From assembly GCA_021234155.1 (NCBI GenBank), contig JAJEKV010000031.1:6030748-6094747 (forward strand): 64,000 nt of DNA. Reading direction: 5' to 3'. Positions 46,701 to 58,598 of the stretch are shown in pieces; position 1 is the stretch's first letter, and each line of letters starts with the position of its first letter. The translations under genes and the position numbers were made by a program. Below the pieces are notes generated by a model. That model saw only the letters and a list, made by a program, of their open reading frames with translations. It was not told the origin of the DNA and ran no database searches. This stretch comes from Isoetes taiwanensis (lineage: Eukaryota; Streptophyta; Lycopodiopsida; Isoetales; Isoetaceae).

Positions 46701-47105
46701 CATATTTTCGCTGCTATTGAGACGGGCCAAGCCAACCAACAGCCCTCTGTAATCTCTACGGTGGGTCAGATAGATTGTAAACCCTTTGTCATTCTTATGG
46801 ATACGGGTAGTACTCATAACTTTGCATCTCCTAGAATGGCAGAAGCTTTACAGATTACACCTCTTAAGTCTAAGCCACGTCCAGTCACGTTGGCCAGTGG
46901 TGCCATACGCCACACTCGGGGTCGGCGTATCAATTTGAATATTCAGTTACCAGGAGCACCAGTTGCTCTCGGGGCGGAAATAATGGATATTGGTCGATAT
47001 GATCTCATTGTGGGGATGGAATTCTTGGCCGCTGCTAAAGCCAACATTGACTGTGAGAAACGAGAAGTCACTTTCAATGCGGCCAATGGAGCCGAGTTAC
47101 GATAG
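46584..47105 (+). pseudogene. Aspartic protease of the element (open segment of gag-pol)
   Basis: This 173-codon open frame contains the retropepsin active site DTGSTHNF (near 46,800) and later VGMEFLAAAKANIDC, the usual C-terminal protease block of chromodomain gypsy elements. It cleaves the gag-pol polyprotein. The frame starts in the zinc knuckle of Gag (QECPF) and ends with TAG at 47,103-47,105, soon after which RT continues in another frame. Confidence 0.88.
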
Positions 47106-47128
47106 CAGGTAAGCCGGTTAACCCTATT

Positions 47129-48073
47129 ATGCAATGCATTTCCTTACGCCAATTGCATAGGGCTCTCAGGAAGTCACAAGTTACAGGCATGATCCGACTT
47201 GCTTCACTGGAAGCCAAGCCTAAACAGGATGAGGCCCTTGATGCCTTACCTCCGGCAATAGCCGCAATTCTTCGGGAATATCATGATCTTTTTCCTGATG
47301 AAATCCAGCGGCTACCACCTTTCAGGGGTGTGGAATGTGAAATTACTTTGGAACCGGGTACGAAGCCTACCAGTAAGGCCCCGTATCGGATGAGTCTCCC
47401 AGAGTTAACTGAGCTTAAGACACAGTTACAGGAACTCCTTAAGTTAGGCTTCATCAGGCCTAGTGTGTCGCCCTTTGGAGCCCCAATACTTTTTGTTAAG
47501 AAAAAAGATGGCACCATGCGAATGTGCATTGATTACCGGCAACTAAATAAGCATACCATTAAGAATCGCTATGCTTTACCAAGGGCCGATGATCTTATGG
47601 ATCAGTTGCAAGGGGCTAAATATTTCTCCAAGATATATCACCAGATACGAATTAAGGAAGATGACATCCATAAATCTGCTTTTCGCACTCGTTACGGCCA
47701 TTATGAATTTACAGTGATGCCATTTGGTCTAACCAATGCTCCGGCCACCTTTATGCGCCTTATGAATGATGTCTTCCGTGAATATCTCGATGACTTCGTT
47801 GTTATCTTCTTTGATGACATCCTGATATATAGTAAGTCATTGGAAGATCATGCACGCCACCTTCGCTTGGTATTGCAAAAGCTGCGACGACATCAGTTAT
47901 TTGCCAAGTTCTCTAAGTGTCGTTTTGCCACCACCAAGGTGGATTACTTGGGTCATATTGTATCCGTAGATGGCATAGCTACTGACCCAGCTAAAATCGA
48001 GGCAGTTAAAGAATGGCCCATTCCAACCAACGTATCTGAGGTTCGCAGTTTCCTTGGCTTGGCCGGGTATTAA
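47129..48073 (+). pseudogene. Reverse transcriptase of the element (open segment of gag-pol)
   Basis: A 314-codon open frame with the full set of gypsy RT marks: [60 protein letters not shown], the catalytic [10 protein letters not shown] (about 47,808-47,835), FAKFSKCRF and [11 protein letters not shown], ending in [11 protein letters not shown] before TAA. The enzyme copies element RNA to DNA. In one conserved position the residue is FFDD rather than the more common FIDD or FLDD, and a His replaces the usual Leu/Ser before QIRI (YHQIRI); both are seen in related elements. It is nearly intact. Confidence 0.93.
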
Positions 48074-48610
48074 CGTAAATTTGTCAAGGATTTTGCCAAG
48101 CTTGCTGCACCTCTTACTGATCTGACCAGGCATGACAAAGTCAGGAATTGGATGGCCCATTGGAAAGACAAGGTCCAGACTAGCTTCCAAGCCTTAAAGG
48201 ATGCTCTAACCCGCGGCTCTGCCCTTACAATGCCGGATCACGAAAAGGATAAATGGGTTGCTACTGGATGCTAGTAAAATAGCTCTTTGGGGTGTTCTAA
48301 TGCAAGAGGGCTAGTAATTGCTTATGACTCCCGAAAAATGAATGATGCCGAGCAACGATATCCTACGCATGATCAGGAGTTGCTTGCGGTTGTACGTGCC
48401 TTGCGTATTTGGCGGCATTATCTACTTGGAAGGCGATTTCAGTTAGACACTGATCACCAAAGCCTCCAATATATTTTACATAACCCCATCTCAATTTGAG
48501 ACAAAGACGATGGATGGAATTCCTGGAAGAATATGATTTTGAGGTCATCTATAAACCGGGTAAGCACAATGTGGTTCTGCCGACGCCCTTTCCAGACATC
48601 CATTAGTCAC
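48074..48610 (+). pseudogene. RNase H of the element, frame-broken as read
   Basis: Continuation of pol. Visible blocks are KFVKDFAKLAAPLTDLT, FQALKDALT, a broken DAS-x-x-A-x-G-x-VL-like region at about 48,265-48,310, then YDSRKMNDAEQRYPTHDQEL and DTDHQSLQYI (48,290-48,500). These are the RNase H marks, including the DH pair. A shift at about 48,262 and a stop at 48,497 split it. Confidence 0.8.
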
Positions 48611-50274
48611 TCGCATGCATTGTAATGCTATCTCCACGCTCTGTAGTGAGTTTGGGAAACAGATTCAACAAACCCTTCCTACGGATCCAGAATTCCAGGA
48701 AGTATGGCAGAGTCTATCTAAAGAAGCCAGAACGGATAAGGAGAGAGACACCTTCCGACACTATAAGAAGGAGGGTGAACTCCTTTATTATAAGGACAAG
48801 TTGTGTGTTCCCGAGACATCTGGAGTTCGGAAACTCATTCTCCATGATACACATAATAGTCCAATCGCAGGACATGCGGGTTTTATGAAAACGTATTTCA
48901 AAATCCGCTCCAGCTATTTTACGGCCGGGCATGAAGAAGCACATTGCCAACTACATTAAGCGATTGCGGACTTGTCACAAAAAAAAGCGGAAACGATCAG
49001 CGTATTAGGGTGAATTGCAACCCCTCGACGTACCCAATGCCAAGTGGGAAGTTATTACCATGGATTTTATCGTGGGGCTTCCGCTTACCTTAGGGGGTTC
49101 GATGCCTTAATGGTAGTGGTCGACAAACTTTCGTTTGTCGACAAAAGTATTACCATGGATTTTATCGTGGGGCTTCAGCGTACCTTAAGGGGTTCGATGC
49201 CTTAATGGTAGTGGTCGACAAACTTTCTAAAATGGCACATTTCTTGCCATGTCGTTACCCACGGATCTTTGCATTGGATACTGCCTTGCTTTTCACTAGG
49301 GAAGTTTTCCGTTTACATGGGATGCCCCGTACCATTATCTCAGATCGGGATCCCAAGTTTGTTAGTGCATTCTGGAAGGATTTCTTTAGCACTATACAGA
49401 CTAAGCTTGCTATGAGCCGCGACTTATCACCCCCTCAGACAGACGGCGGCGGGCCGAGGCGTACCAATCGCATTATTGAAGATATCTTTGCGTAACTATA
49501 TGCGGAACAAAGCGGTCTCGATTAGGCGGAGACTATATTTATTTGGTGGAGTTTGCCTACAACAGTACTAAACAGGAGTCTTCTAAGATGTCTCCTTTTA
49601 TGATCAATTACGGCTATCAATGCCTTACACCAGACACGTGGCATAATCCAGTCTCCAAGGTGGAGGTTTCTCAGCAATTGCTTGCCGATATGCAAGACTT
49701 AGTTGAGGAGGTTCGAGCATATTTGTTAGCTGCGAGAGCTCGGCAAAAGAGTCTAGCAGATCGCCACCGTACCCCTCGAGAGTTTCAAGTTGACGACTCC
49801 GTTTGGCTTAAGATAAAGGTGAAGCAAGCCAAGCTTAAAATTGGCAATTGTAAGAAGCTCGCACCTAGATGGGCGGGCCCGTTCCGGATAACGGAACGGA
49901 TAGGGCCTCAGGCCTACCGGTTGGATCTACCCGCACATCTAAAGATCCATAAAGTCTTCCACGTAAGTCTTCTCAAGAAGCATCATCCAGATCCAGAAGA
50001 GGTACTTGACACACCAACACTTCTGGAAATGACTGAAGATCAATTGGAGATTGTTCCAGAAGCTCTACTTGATCGTGCCTATAAACAAACCCGCCGAACG
50101 CAGATTTTACAATATCTGGTCAAGTGGAAACATTTACCCACGGAGGACGCGACATGGGTCCTTAAGGCGGATTTGGATAAGACTTACCCAGACTTTATGA
50201 AGGAATGCCATGGCCGCACCATCCACGATGACATCATCTCCAATTCGGAGGGTAAGCACGCTGTCATAGTGTGA
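48611..50274 (+). pseudogene. Integrase with GPY/F module and C-terminal chromodomain, frame-broken as read
   Basis: The zinc-binding N-terminus lies at 48,780-49,010 (HDTHNSPIAGHAGF, then a C-x-x-C in another frame). The catalytic core follows: MDFIVGLP near 49,058, VVVDKLSKMAHFLPC, ISDRDPKF (49,339) and a damaged third catalytic site at about 49,430-49,480 in a CG-rich string. The intact last frame (49,543-50,274) has the GPY/F-like module (KLAPRWAGPF) and a chromodomain at about 50,062-50,200 (ILQYLVKWKHLPTEDATW). Chromodomains bind methylated histone tails and steer integration to heterochromatin. A 95-bp tandem duplication (49,053-49,240) lies inside the core. Confidence 0.88.
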
Positions 50275-50828
50275 CAGGGGTCATACGAGTGTGACCCTCC
50301 AGGGGTCATGGAAGGGGTTGGCCATTTAGGCATCCTAGGTGGCAAACTGGGCATGTGGGCATTCCTGATAGGACGCAATCGTCTCCGGCTATGATGGGAC
50401 TAAGGCCCTTCCTTACGCCGAGATGCATGCAAGCCCTAGACATGATAGGACCCTTGCATTCATATTTCATTTTCTTTGCGGGGGTGGTCCCTTCAACCAC
50501 ATTACTTAACTTGATTCTTAACACAAACCGACGTCTTCTGCAGGCCAGTAGCAGGTACCCTTGAGCTGCCGAGGACTAGAGGCCTTGTGTTATGGGCCAC
50601 ACTGTGTTTTGGATTCGATTTGTTTTATCCTTGTATTTGGAAGTGGTTTTCGTTTAAACTTGTGTTTTTGAAGTCGATTTGGGTTTAAACTATCTTAAAG
50701 GAATACTCTTAATAGGACGTCTTGTCCTATTGTTTATCGAATGTAAACCTTCGTACTTTCATAAATAAGTACTTTTGTTTTTTTTACTCTTCTCTTCACT
50801 AACTCTAATGCTGAGGACAGCATTAATT
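50275..50828 (+). other. 3' untranslated region of the element
   Basis: Non-coding sequence between the integrase stop (TGA at 50,272-50,274) and the polypurine tract. Short open frames here have no domain. No extra gene is supported. Confidence 0.6.
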
Positions 50829-50842
50829 TAAGGGGGGGAGAA
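50829..50842 (+). other. Polypurine tract
   Basis: AAGGGGGGGAGAA lies directly before the TG of the 3' LTR. Polypurine tracts prime plus-strand synthesis during reverse transcription. Confidence 0.92.
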
Positions 50843-52401
50843 TGTGACGTTCCAGGCATTTATACGGTATACGTATACATGTCGGGACACATCACTGAGA
50901 TGTAAGGGGGTAATTGGCTAAGTGGAAGTCAACCACAATGGTTTTATTTAGCTATGTTAATAAACCCATTGTGGATAATTATAAAGTATTTGGCCTAATT
51001 ACCCTAATTTAGTTAATTAGCACCAACAAGGGGGCGCCACCTGGCCCAAATCGATTGGCCAGGGAGGACCTTCCATTTTGGTCCTAGGAAAAGGGGTCTT
51101 GCCCCCATTCTGACTCCCAAATTCGAATTGGGAGCTAAGGAGGAGCAGCAGTTATCAGCCAAGCTTGAGTTATCATCAACCACCCGCCAGCCTAGTGTGA
51201 TGGACCCATACCGAGACCATGGCTCCAGCCAGGACACGGGTTAGTGAGTAGATAGCTTGGTTTTCCTAGTTAGTCGTAGGATTAACCCTTGTTTGAGTAG
51301 GTGAATGGTTAATCTCTATTTTATGTTCGATTCAAGTTATGGATGGATGGATGGATGTATTAGCTTAGTTCTTTCCGTTCCTATGGTGTTGTATGGGCTA
51401 AAGGGGTGGGTAGAGACCTAAAGGCCATCTAGCAGTAGAGATGCTCCTAGATAGAACCCCTAAAACCCTGTACTTGCGGCCTGTGCACAAGAGCCTACCT
51501 GGCCGTGGATGCTATGATGTGGTTCAGCACCAAACAACGGGTATGAAGGTGAACCGGGGGTGGGGTCCGCTGAAGCGCCGACTCTGGGACTCCTACAAAG
51601 GTGTGCTAGACTTATAGCCAGCCAGCGTGTGTGGGCTGGGTATGGGTCCGACACTCCCGGGCGGAGGGTGGGAGCCTCTATGGCGCCTGGGGCTCGAAGC
51701 GGGTTGGTGAGCTGACCTTTAGATTTAGGGGAGTAGGTCGGGTACGGATGCGGGGGTCACTGAGGGGGCACGTATCCTCTAGCGCACCCAGGGATCCGTC
51801 ATACCCGGGGAGGGGACGCCTCCCTGACCTGCCTCATCGGACCGGGGAGATGTAACCCGAGTAGTCTGAAAGGGTGATTCCTTGGGATTGCGTCTCGGGA
51901 GGGCTACAAGCACGCCATAGCATGATCTGACCCTATCCGCAAAGTGTGCATGGGAGGGGCGGATGGAGTGGACAACCCTAGCCATTGTCTTATGCCGCCC
52001 AACGCCATGTTATATCTCTGCCTCATTGATATCTTGAGACCCCCGGCCGTCGGGTTGATCCCTTGGAGTCTGAGCCCGGGGTAGTGCCTGTTATTGTGTT
52101 GTTTCATGTTGTTATGTATGGATTATCTTTGCCATATTGATGAGGATGGGCCACCCTTCATGGTGGTATATTATTTGCATTATGATTGGATGCTAACGTA
52201 TATGTATGCTTCCGCTGTCATAGGATTTCCCCATAGAGGACGTGGGGCGAATGACACCTCCGTGATCCTCGCCCGGATACTTGGCCATCCCGAGTAGTCC
52301 GAGCATGACGGAGGGCCTTGCCGTGGTGATTTAGTCGCCATGGGAGGGGAAGTCCCGTATCTATACGATGGGAGCATCGTATGGACTCTGGGAGCGTCAC
52401 A
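50843..52401 (+). repeat. 3' long terminal repeat
   Basis: Length 1,559 bp with TGTGACG...CGTCACA ends, paired with the 5' LTR at 39,405-40,951. The first ~700 bp and last ~300 bp are almost identical to the 5' copy; the GC-rich section at about 51,560-51,870 differs by many small indels and substitutions. Confidence 0.95.
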
Positions 52402-52406
52402 CTAGC
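52402..52406. repeat. Target site duplication, right copy (CTAGC)
   Basis: Matches 39,400-39,404 on the other side of the element. Confidence 0.92.
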
Positions 52407-53738
52407 AACAACCGTGGTCTATGTACAATTGCTCAGGCATAAGTCACACTCAGATTAAGAAAGCTTTCTATGTGCTCTGTTTTGCTTCTAGCTTCAATTT
52501 CCTTCACCGGTGAGACAATCTCAGTCCAAGGACGATTTTGGAGGATGTTGGCTTGAAGATGGTGGATGTAGGACATAGCTACAATGAAACATATGCCAAG
52601 CTTATGGCATGCACTCATAGAACATGGGGTTCTTTCATAGGCAAGACAAGGAAGAAAATCAAGTTCACAATTTTGGTTAATATTACTTTTATATTTTTCT
52701 TTTCAAGGGTAAAAAGTCTTAATCCCATGCCCTATACAGCAAGTAAAATAAGTTTGATAACAATGAAAAGCAATGGGCTTGCAACATAAGAAACATAAGA
52801 TAAGATTCAAAAAGCATAGTCATTCCATATCTGCCATTGTAGCCATTCTTATCTTTGAAAGAACTTAGCCAACCCAAAATCTGCCACTACACAGCTTGGT
52901 GCTTGAGTTCCAAAGACCAAGTAAGGGTTGTTTATTAACTAAGCCATGTAGGCTGCGCATTCCAGATTTTCTTGCATTGTTATGTTGCTCATATATTTGC
53001 AATTGAGAAATTTATTATAGGATTCCACATGTTTGCATTTATCATGGTAAATAAGTCTTTGGGACTAAGCCATGTAGGCTATTTGTCTTGCATTGTTATG
53101 TGCTCACATGTTTGCAATTGAGAAATTTACTATAGGATTTACATGTTCAATGGTGGTAGAGTGCTTGATTCTATTTATCAAATGTTCCCTCCAGTTTTAA
53201 TGCTCACTCACGCTTTTGAAACAGTGTGACTTTTCATCAAATAAAGATTCAAAAGCAATGTCATTGTAATTGTAAGTTCATTGTGCATAAGAGATGTCAA
53301 ATTTGCATTCTAGCTTATAGTTGGAATTTGCACTCTAACTTATAGTTGGAGATCATAAATATTTGAATCCAATGCAGTTTTCCCATATGTGTCTTTCCAT
53401 GTTACAATCCTAATTAGTGCAGTCTTGCAAAACAATGGGGCCCATGTACAAAGGTAGATGTGAATAACCAACTATTAGAGGCAACAATAACATTCCTAAG
53501 GTTCACATAGGTGTATTTGTATTGTTTCTACTAAGTTATTTGGATATTGAATGTAAATCCAAACATATCAAATAAAACAGGCAAATCGAATAGAGTTGTG
53601 CACATTTAAAATAATAACCTATAACATGATAGAGTGCCTCGCTTTACGCAACAATTACAAAAACAAGAATGTTGCAGGGCAAATTTTGGGCATGCTCTTC
53701 TCATTGCGGCCCAAAACAGTTATAGGCTCTCAACTTAC
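52407..53738. other. Stretch without a supported gene; contains a 126-bp tandem duplication
   Basis: Short open frames only. ACTAAGCCATGTAGGCT begins two imperfect copies at 52,938 and 53,064, each followed by CTTGCATTGTTATG and GCAATTGAGAAATTTA. A second minor repeat (GCTTATAGTTGGA-like) is at 53,320-53,350. It is likely part of a Helitron whose 3' end is at 53,766. Confidence 0.4.
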
Positions 53739-53766
53739 GCCCAGCAACGCTGGGCACCGTTACTAG
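53739..53766 (+). mobile_element. Helitron-like 3' terminus (plus strand)
   Basis: A perfect hairpin GCCCAGC-AAC-GCTGGGC (53,739-53,755) is followed by ACCGTTA and CTAG (53,763-53,766), then T. This is the Helitron 3' pattern (hairpin, CTRR, flanking T). The element would extend to the left; a 5' TC end was not located, and the 13-kb gypsy element may be nested in it. Confidence 0.65.
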
Positions 53767-56627
53767 TGTATTGATAAAGATGCCAATGTTCCTTTCTTTG
53801 AACCCTTTTATTCAATTTGTTGTTTAATGAATTTGAAACGTGAAGCTATCCAACCTTCTCATCTCTGCAAAACCCCTACACAAGGCCCCCAAAATTGAAT
53901 TAGTATGATCTTTTTCTAATGATTTCGTAGTAAAAACCAACTCCTAAAATCAATACCGGTATATGGGCCAAAAAGTTTACAAATCATGTCTAGTTATACC
54001 ATATAGTTCATCAATGCAGTTTAGTAACATGACATACAAATAGTGTTTCTTCACATGGTATTGAAAGATGATAACTTATAGCTAGTTTTTATGACAACTT
54101 GAATATATGATATGTGCTACTGCTTAATTTATCACGTTTATCGGAATGATATTTGATCACATCTATTATCCTTGGTTTATTGACATTGTAATTTTACGTG
54201 CATATTTAGTATGATATTTTACAGCGATTAATCATCTTTGTTATTTTAGTGTATAATTATTATGGTATTTTATAGTGACTAATTATCAATAAAACTATGC
54301 TTGGTTTAGATATACCAGTATGATTTTTCTTCCATGATAATGTCAAAAACTAGTGTGTTTTTTTTTTCATAATATCAACCTTACTGTGCTTTATGTGGCA
54401 AGTTTGGTAATACGATAAGAGACCATAGTATTCAACCTTCATGTATTAGCGTAATAAAATTTGAGGGTTCATGATTTTTTTTACATGATTCTAAATTGTG
54501 ATGTTTCCTAATTAATTAGTATTATTTCAGCATATGGTTTATCCAAATTTGCTTATTATCGGTATTTTGCTTACAAAAGCAAAGATTACAGAAGACCAAG
54601 ATGCTCAATTTTTTTTTTCCATTGAATTTTGATATAAAAGTACAATAATATCAGGCATACACCTCTTTCCATAATCTGGAAATGGTATACTTGAGTTGTC
54701 AGTTTTTTATGGATGAACATTATGTATAGATTTATTCCACAACAATACCCTCCTGCTTGGAGTAAACACATTATCATTCTCCTTCATCGGCTCTGTCACA
54801 TGGCAGCTACAACGAGCACCTAAAATATAAGAGCAGAATAAAACATCGTTTGGACAATTATTCCCCATCTGTGCATTCTGCTATTCCACATATATCCTTC
54901 TAATAAGTTTTTCGAGGAGTGGAACATATCTCTCTGATGAACAGGCAATTAAGATACCATAAAGGAAAATGTCTTCAAATTGAGATAAACATTTACACAT
55001 AAATACCTGCAATATTAGAGAGATATTCCCCCAGCCATTTCTCTTGCAAATGCAGGTGCAATATTGCTAATTTCATTGATAAATTCTTCAATTGTCTTTC
55101 GCCTAGTAGTGAGGTCCTTAAACTGCTCTAATGTTCCAGAATCTCTTGAATAATAACCTGTCAAGCTTAAGGGTTACAAGCTTAACCTGTAAAGCTTAAG
55201 CAAATTGCATATCATTTACCTGGAAAGTAGATGCTGGCATATTTAGTCCTAAGCTTTGATGGATCTTGGAAATGAAGAAGCATTCTTCGTCGAGCCCGTG
55301 AAACGTGAATTCACAAACATGCCCCAGTTGCCATCTTGGCCAAATTAGAGGACCCAGTCCCTTCTATAGAACAATGCCAGTCTGCACTTCATAAATCAGC
55401 ACCCAAACTTCTAGTCTGCAGCAAAACAGATCAAACACTAAAAGAAAGATTTATTGGCATCCATTGCAGATCTCAGGTTTATATGACACTATACATCGGC
55501 AAATCAAAGGTTTGGACCATCTTAGGACATGTAGTACAAGAAACGAAAAGAAAGAATAAAAGAGAAAAACAATAAAACATTATGCAGGTTCCATGCTTTC
55601 ACACAATGAGTGACATCAGATTCCATGTCCTCATACAGTGACATTTGCAAGCCATATATCAGCTAGGTCTGCCTTTTGATCTTGAACTGCTCTAGCATTG
55701 GGCTTTCTTAGTTTCCTACATGTTGACTTTGTGAGGCCACACCTCTTGTTTTATCAGCTTTTGCCTATATACATGTGATACATGCGATGCTCAAGGTAGG
55801 ACTGTGACTGAACTTTTACTTGCTTTTTTTTTTTTTTTATATGTTGCTTTAACAGATATTATGTTGTTTCCAGCAGCTGCCCTTCCAAAACCATCTTTTG
55901 GAGTTTTTAGTACCAGTATAACCACCGCCAATCCACTTGTAGAAAATCCCAATCTGACATACTCACTTCAGAAAAGCCCCAATTTGATCTGAAGGTTCTA
56001 ATTCATATCTAATCAGCCTGCTATTGTTCTATAAAAGACCCAATTTCTACCTTTATGTGCCAAATCGAATGCCTCGAATATAACAAGTTTAGGAAATCGA
56101 TTTTGACCTGCTGGCAAAATAGGTCTAAGAGGTTGATGTCTAAAGACCTCGCTTTCTTGGCTTCCAAATGATAATCGAAGAGAAAAAAGACTGTTTTGTG
56201 ATGAACATGCTCTAATACTAAGGAAAGTAGGTCCTAAAAGCGAAAAGCCAAATCCTTGACATCAAGCAAAAATTAACAGAAAGAAAAAAACAAATACCTG
56301 AATTAAACGATGGAATCCAATACATTTGAAGCTGCCATGAGAAGGCGGAGCTCACAGATCTATCAAGATCTATCAACAGAGAGGAAAACCAGAGGAGGAT
56401 ATTCCACAGGGATGCCAAGCAGCTATTTAAGGTAAAGGGAAAAAAAAAGCACAAACAAGGGTAGAAGCATGAAAGGGTGGGCAAAAAAAGTGCCCGTATT
56501 TTACATTTACAAATTCAAAATGTAAGGAAATCCCTCCCCCCCAGAAATTATTATTCTTGGAATGAATCATTAATAGGGCAAATAATTTTGAACTCTCCTC
56601 CCGCGCTCTGTTCAACCTTCCTCCTGC
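53767..56627. other. Stretch without a supported gene
   Basis: AT-rich, with only short open frames. T or A runs are at 54,356-54,369, 54,608-54,617 and 55,826-55,838. Nothing with a known domain was seen on either strand. Confidence 0.4.
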
Positions 56628-56740
56628 TCGAACCTCCGTAGCCGAAAGCTTGACATCCATATTCGAACCTCCATAGCCGAAAGCTTGACATCCATATTCG
56701 AACCTCCATAGCCAAGATCAGGACCTCCATAGCCAAAAGC
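56628..56740. repeat. 35-bp tandem repeat just upstream of the C48-like gene
   Basis: TCGAACCTCC(G/A)TAGCCGA starts copies at 56,628, 56,663 and 56,698 (period 35 bp), the last one degenerate and followed by another CCTCCATAGCC string at 56,723. It lies in the probable promoter or leader of the plus-strand gene. Confidence 0.85.
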
Positions 56741-56778
56741 TTGCATTTTCAGAGAGCTGAAGCACCAGGGAAGAGATC

Positions 56779-57820
56779 ATGACGAAGCAGCTTGGAACAA
56801 AGACATCTCCAAGGAAATCTCCTCGCAACAAACCTGTAAAGCCCATGCCAAGGTCTCCCACTAGAACTGCTGCCCGAAAACTCAAGAGTGGGTCTTCTTC
56901 AGATCGGGAGGTCTTGCCTCGAAGTTTGACAAAGGTAATGATCAGGCCTTTTAGGAGCAACAATTTTGATAGCATGTTTCGGGGCTAGTGCAAATAGTGC
57001 GAGGATGTTTGGGGTTTCAAGCCCCTATTTGTTAGGGGTTATCAAGAGTGCGGGGATTAAGCCGGTTGGATGGCGATTTTTTCGTGTATGAGCACGTTTT
57101 TTGTAGGAAGGACATTGCAAATCATCACATTCCATTGTATTTTGCCCGAGCATATGCACTTCATTACAAAGGAGTAAGCATTGATTGGGATGAGGTGAAA
57201 GCAAGTGCAAGTCTTCATTCAAAAGGCTCTCAAAAAGAATCTGACCTGACAGAATTAGCTACAGTAAAGTCTTCCAATGTTAAAGCTATTAAATGTATGC
57301 CTCAGGTAGAATTGGGGCAGCAGTTGGAAATGATGAAAAGGTGGAGGGAAACAAGAGCATTAGATTCTGCCTCCATGCTTGATGAAATACAGACTTTAAA
57401 AGAGAAAAGGAAAACAATGGAAATTGAACTGTTGAAGTATGAGAGTGATAAGAGCTTCTTGACAAGACTTGTGCAGAGTAAAGATGCAAAAATATGTGAG
57501 CAGTTCAGCATTATGGCGGGGTTTAAAAGCAAGCGGGGAAGCCAACTGATGTGCAAATGGCTTTGGCATCCCATTTAGAGGAGGAGAAATCAAGTTATAT
57601 TGCTGACTTAGATGCTCTAATGATTCCCATTGATTGTTTAAAGGCTGATTTGCAAGAATTAGAAGCTGCCATTGAAAAAATCAGCAAGGATTTGGAAGTT
57701 AATTCCAACTGTGAGAATAGAATAAAGGAGATGACTAAGCATTTGGAAAGATCAGACCCGATAGGCCTGCAGCCCGCTCCCATACTCAAAGAAAGGCGAG
57801 CGCTTCATTCTCACATATAA
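56779..57820 (+). pseudogene. N-terminal part of an unrecognised multi-exon gene: basic region and coiled coil
   Basis: The ATG at 56,779 opens a basic Ser/Pro/Lys-rich segment (SPRKSPRNK) with a GT donor-like site at 56,935. A second open block (57,048-57,578) and a third in another frame (57,551-57,820) carry long coiled-coil-like sequence (LGQQLEMMKRW, LQELEAAIEKISKDLE). The frame change at about 57,530 is a shift or an unrecognised short intron. I do not recognise the protein. It lies in the same strand as, and ~0.8 kb before, the exons at 58,599-59,878, and may be the same gene. Confidence 0.45.
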
Positions 57821-58598
57821 GCAATACTTGCAGCAGCTGCAATGATTGCCTTGACTCGACCATGGTAATATCTCCACTTTGTGGTCATACATATTGTCTA
57901 TTTTGTCTTGTATTCAGGGTTTCAACCACGAATACATGTGTACATGATTGTTCATGGTTCGAGGACCTGCGACACTGCTTAGGAATCCCTTCCAAAGGTA
58001 CATCTATTTCTATTTTGATTACATAATTAGTTTGAGTGTACTTAGATGTAGTTAGTTTCCATCATGTACATAACTGTATTAACATTTGATTTGGCGTGGT
58101 TTTGTCTTTACTGTAAAGAGGAAATGTATTTGCTTCTGTACTTTACATTTACATGTGCCATGAAGTGCTTTTCTGGAATTCTTTTACAGGGTGTATTAAT
58201 AGGGTGTATTGCATTGACTGTACTTTGCATTTACATGTGATCAGAAATGCATATGAATTTGGTATTTGACTTTCCTTTACATTCAATGCTGAATGATGTA
58301 TTTGATGAGGTGTATTGATAAAATATTTTGTTCTGAAATGCATTTGAATTTAGTATTTGGTTTTCCTTTACATTGTGATAGCTATGTACACTAATGTACT
58401 TCTATTTTGTCATTACATTATCAGCAGAAAGTTTGCCTGTAGTAAAAACCTACTTGCATGAAATTAACATTTGTTCTGTTTTGATTTGCATCTGATTGTT
58501 TTTTCTTCAGATTTTGCTTCTATCTACTCTACATCTCCCCTTGATTCTGAATCAAGTGTTTACATTTCTTATTGACACCCAATTGTGTCAATGCAGAC

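Larger units (their letters stand above)
39405..52401 (+). mobile_element. Complete 13-kb chromodomain Ty3/gypsy retrotransposon carrying a histone-H3-fold ORF
   Basis: All structural marks are present: 5' LTR, initiator-Met PBS, polypurine tract, 3' LTR and a CTAGC target duplication. The order is LTR, PBS, ORF1 (H3 fold), ORF2, ORF3 (acidic), gag, protease, RT, RNase H, integrase with chromodomain, PPT, LTR. The extra ORFs occupy about 4 kb between PBS and gag, which is unusual. The pol frame is broken in several places as read, but the breaks often sit in CG-rich strings, and the LTRs also differ mainly in such strings. It may be a recent insertion. Chromodomain plus gypsy order makes it a chromovirus-type element. 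Confidence 0.95.
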
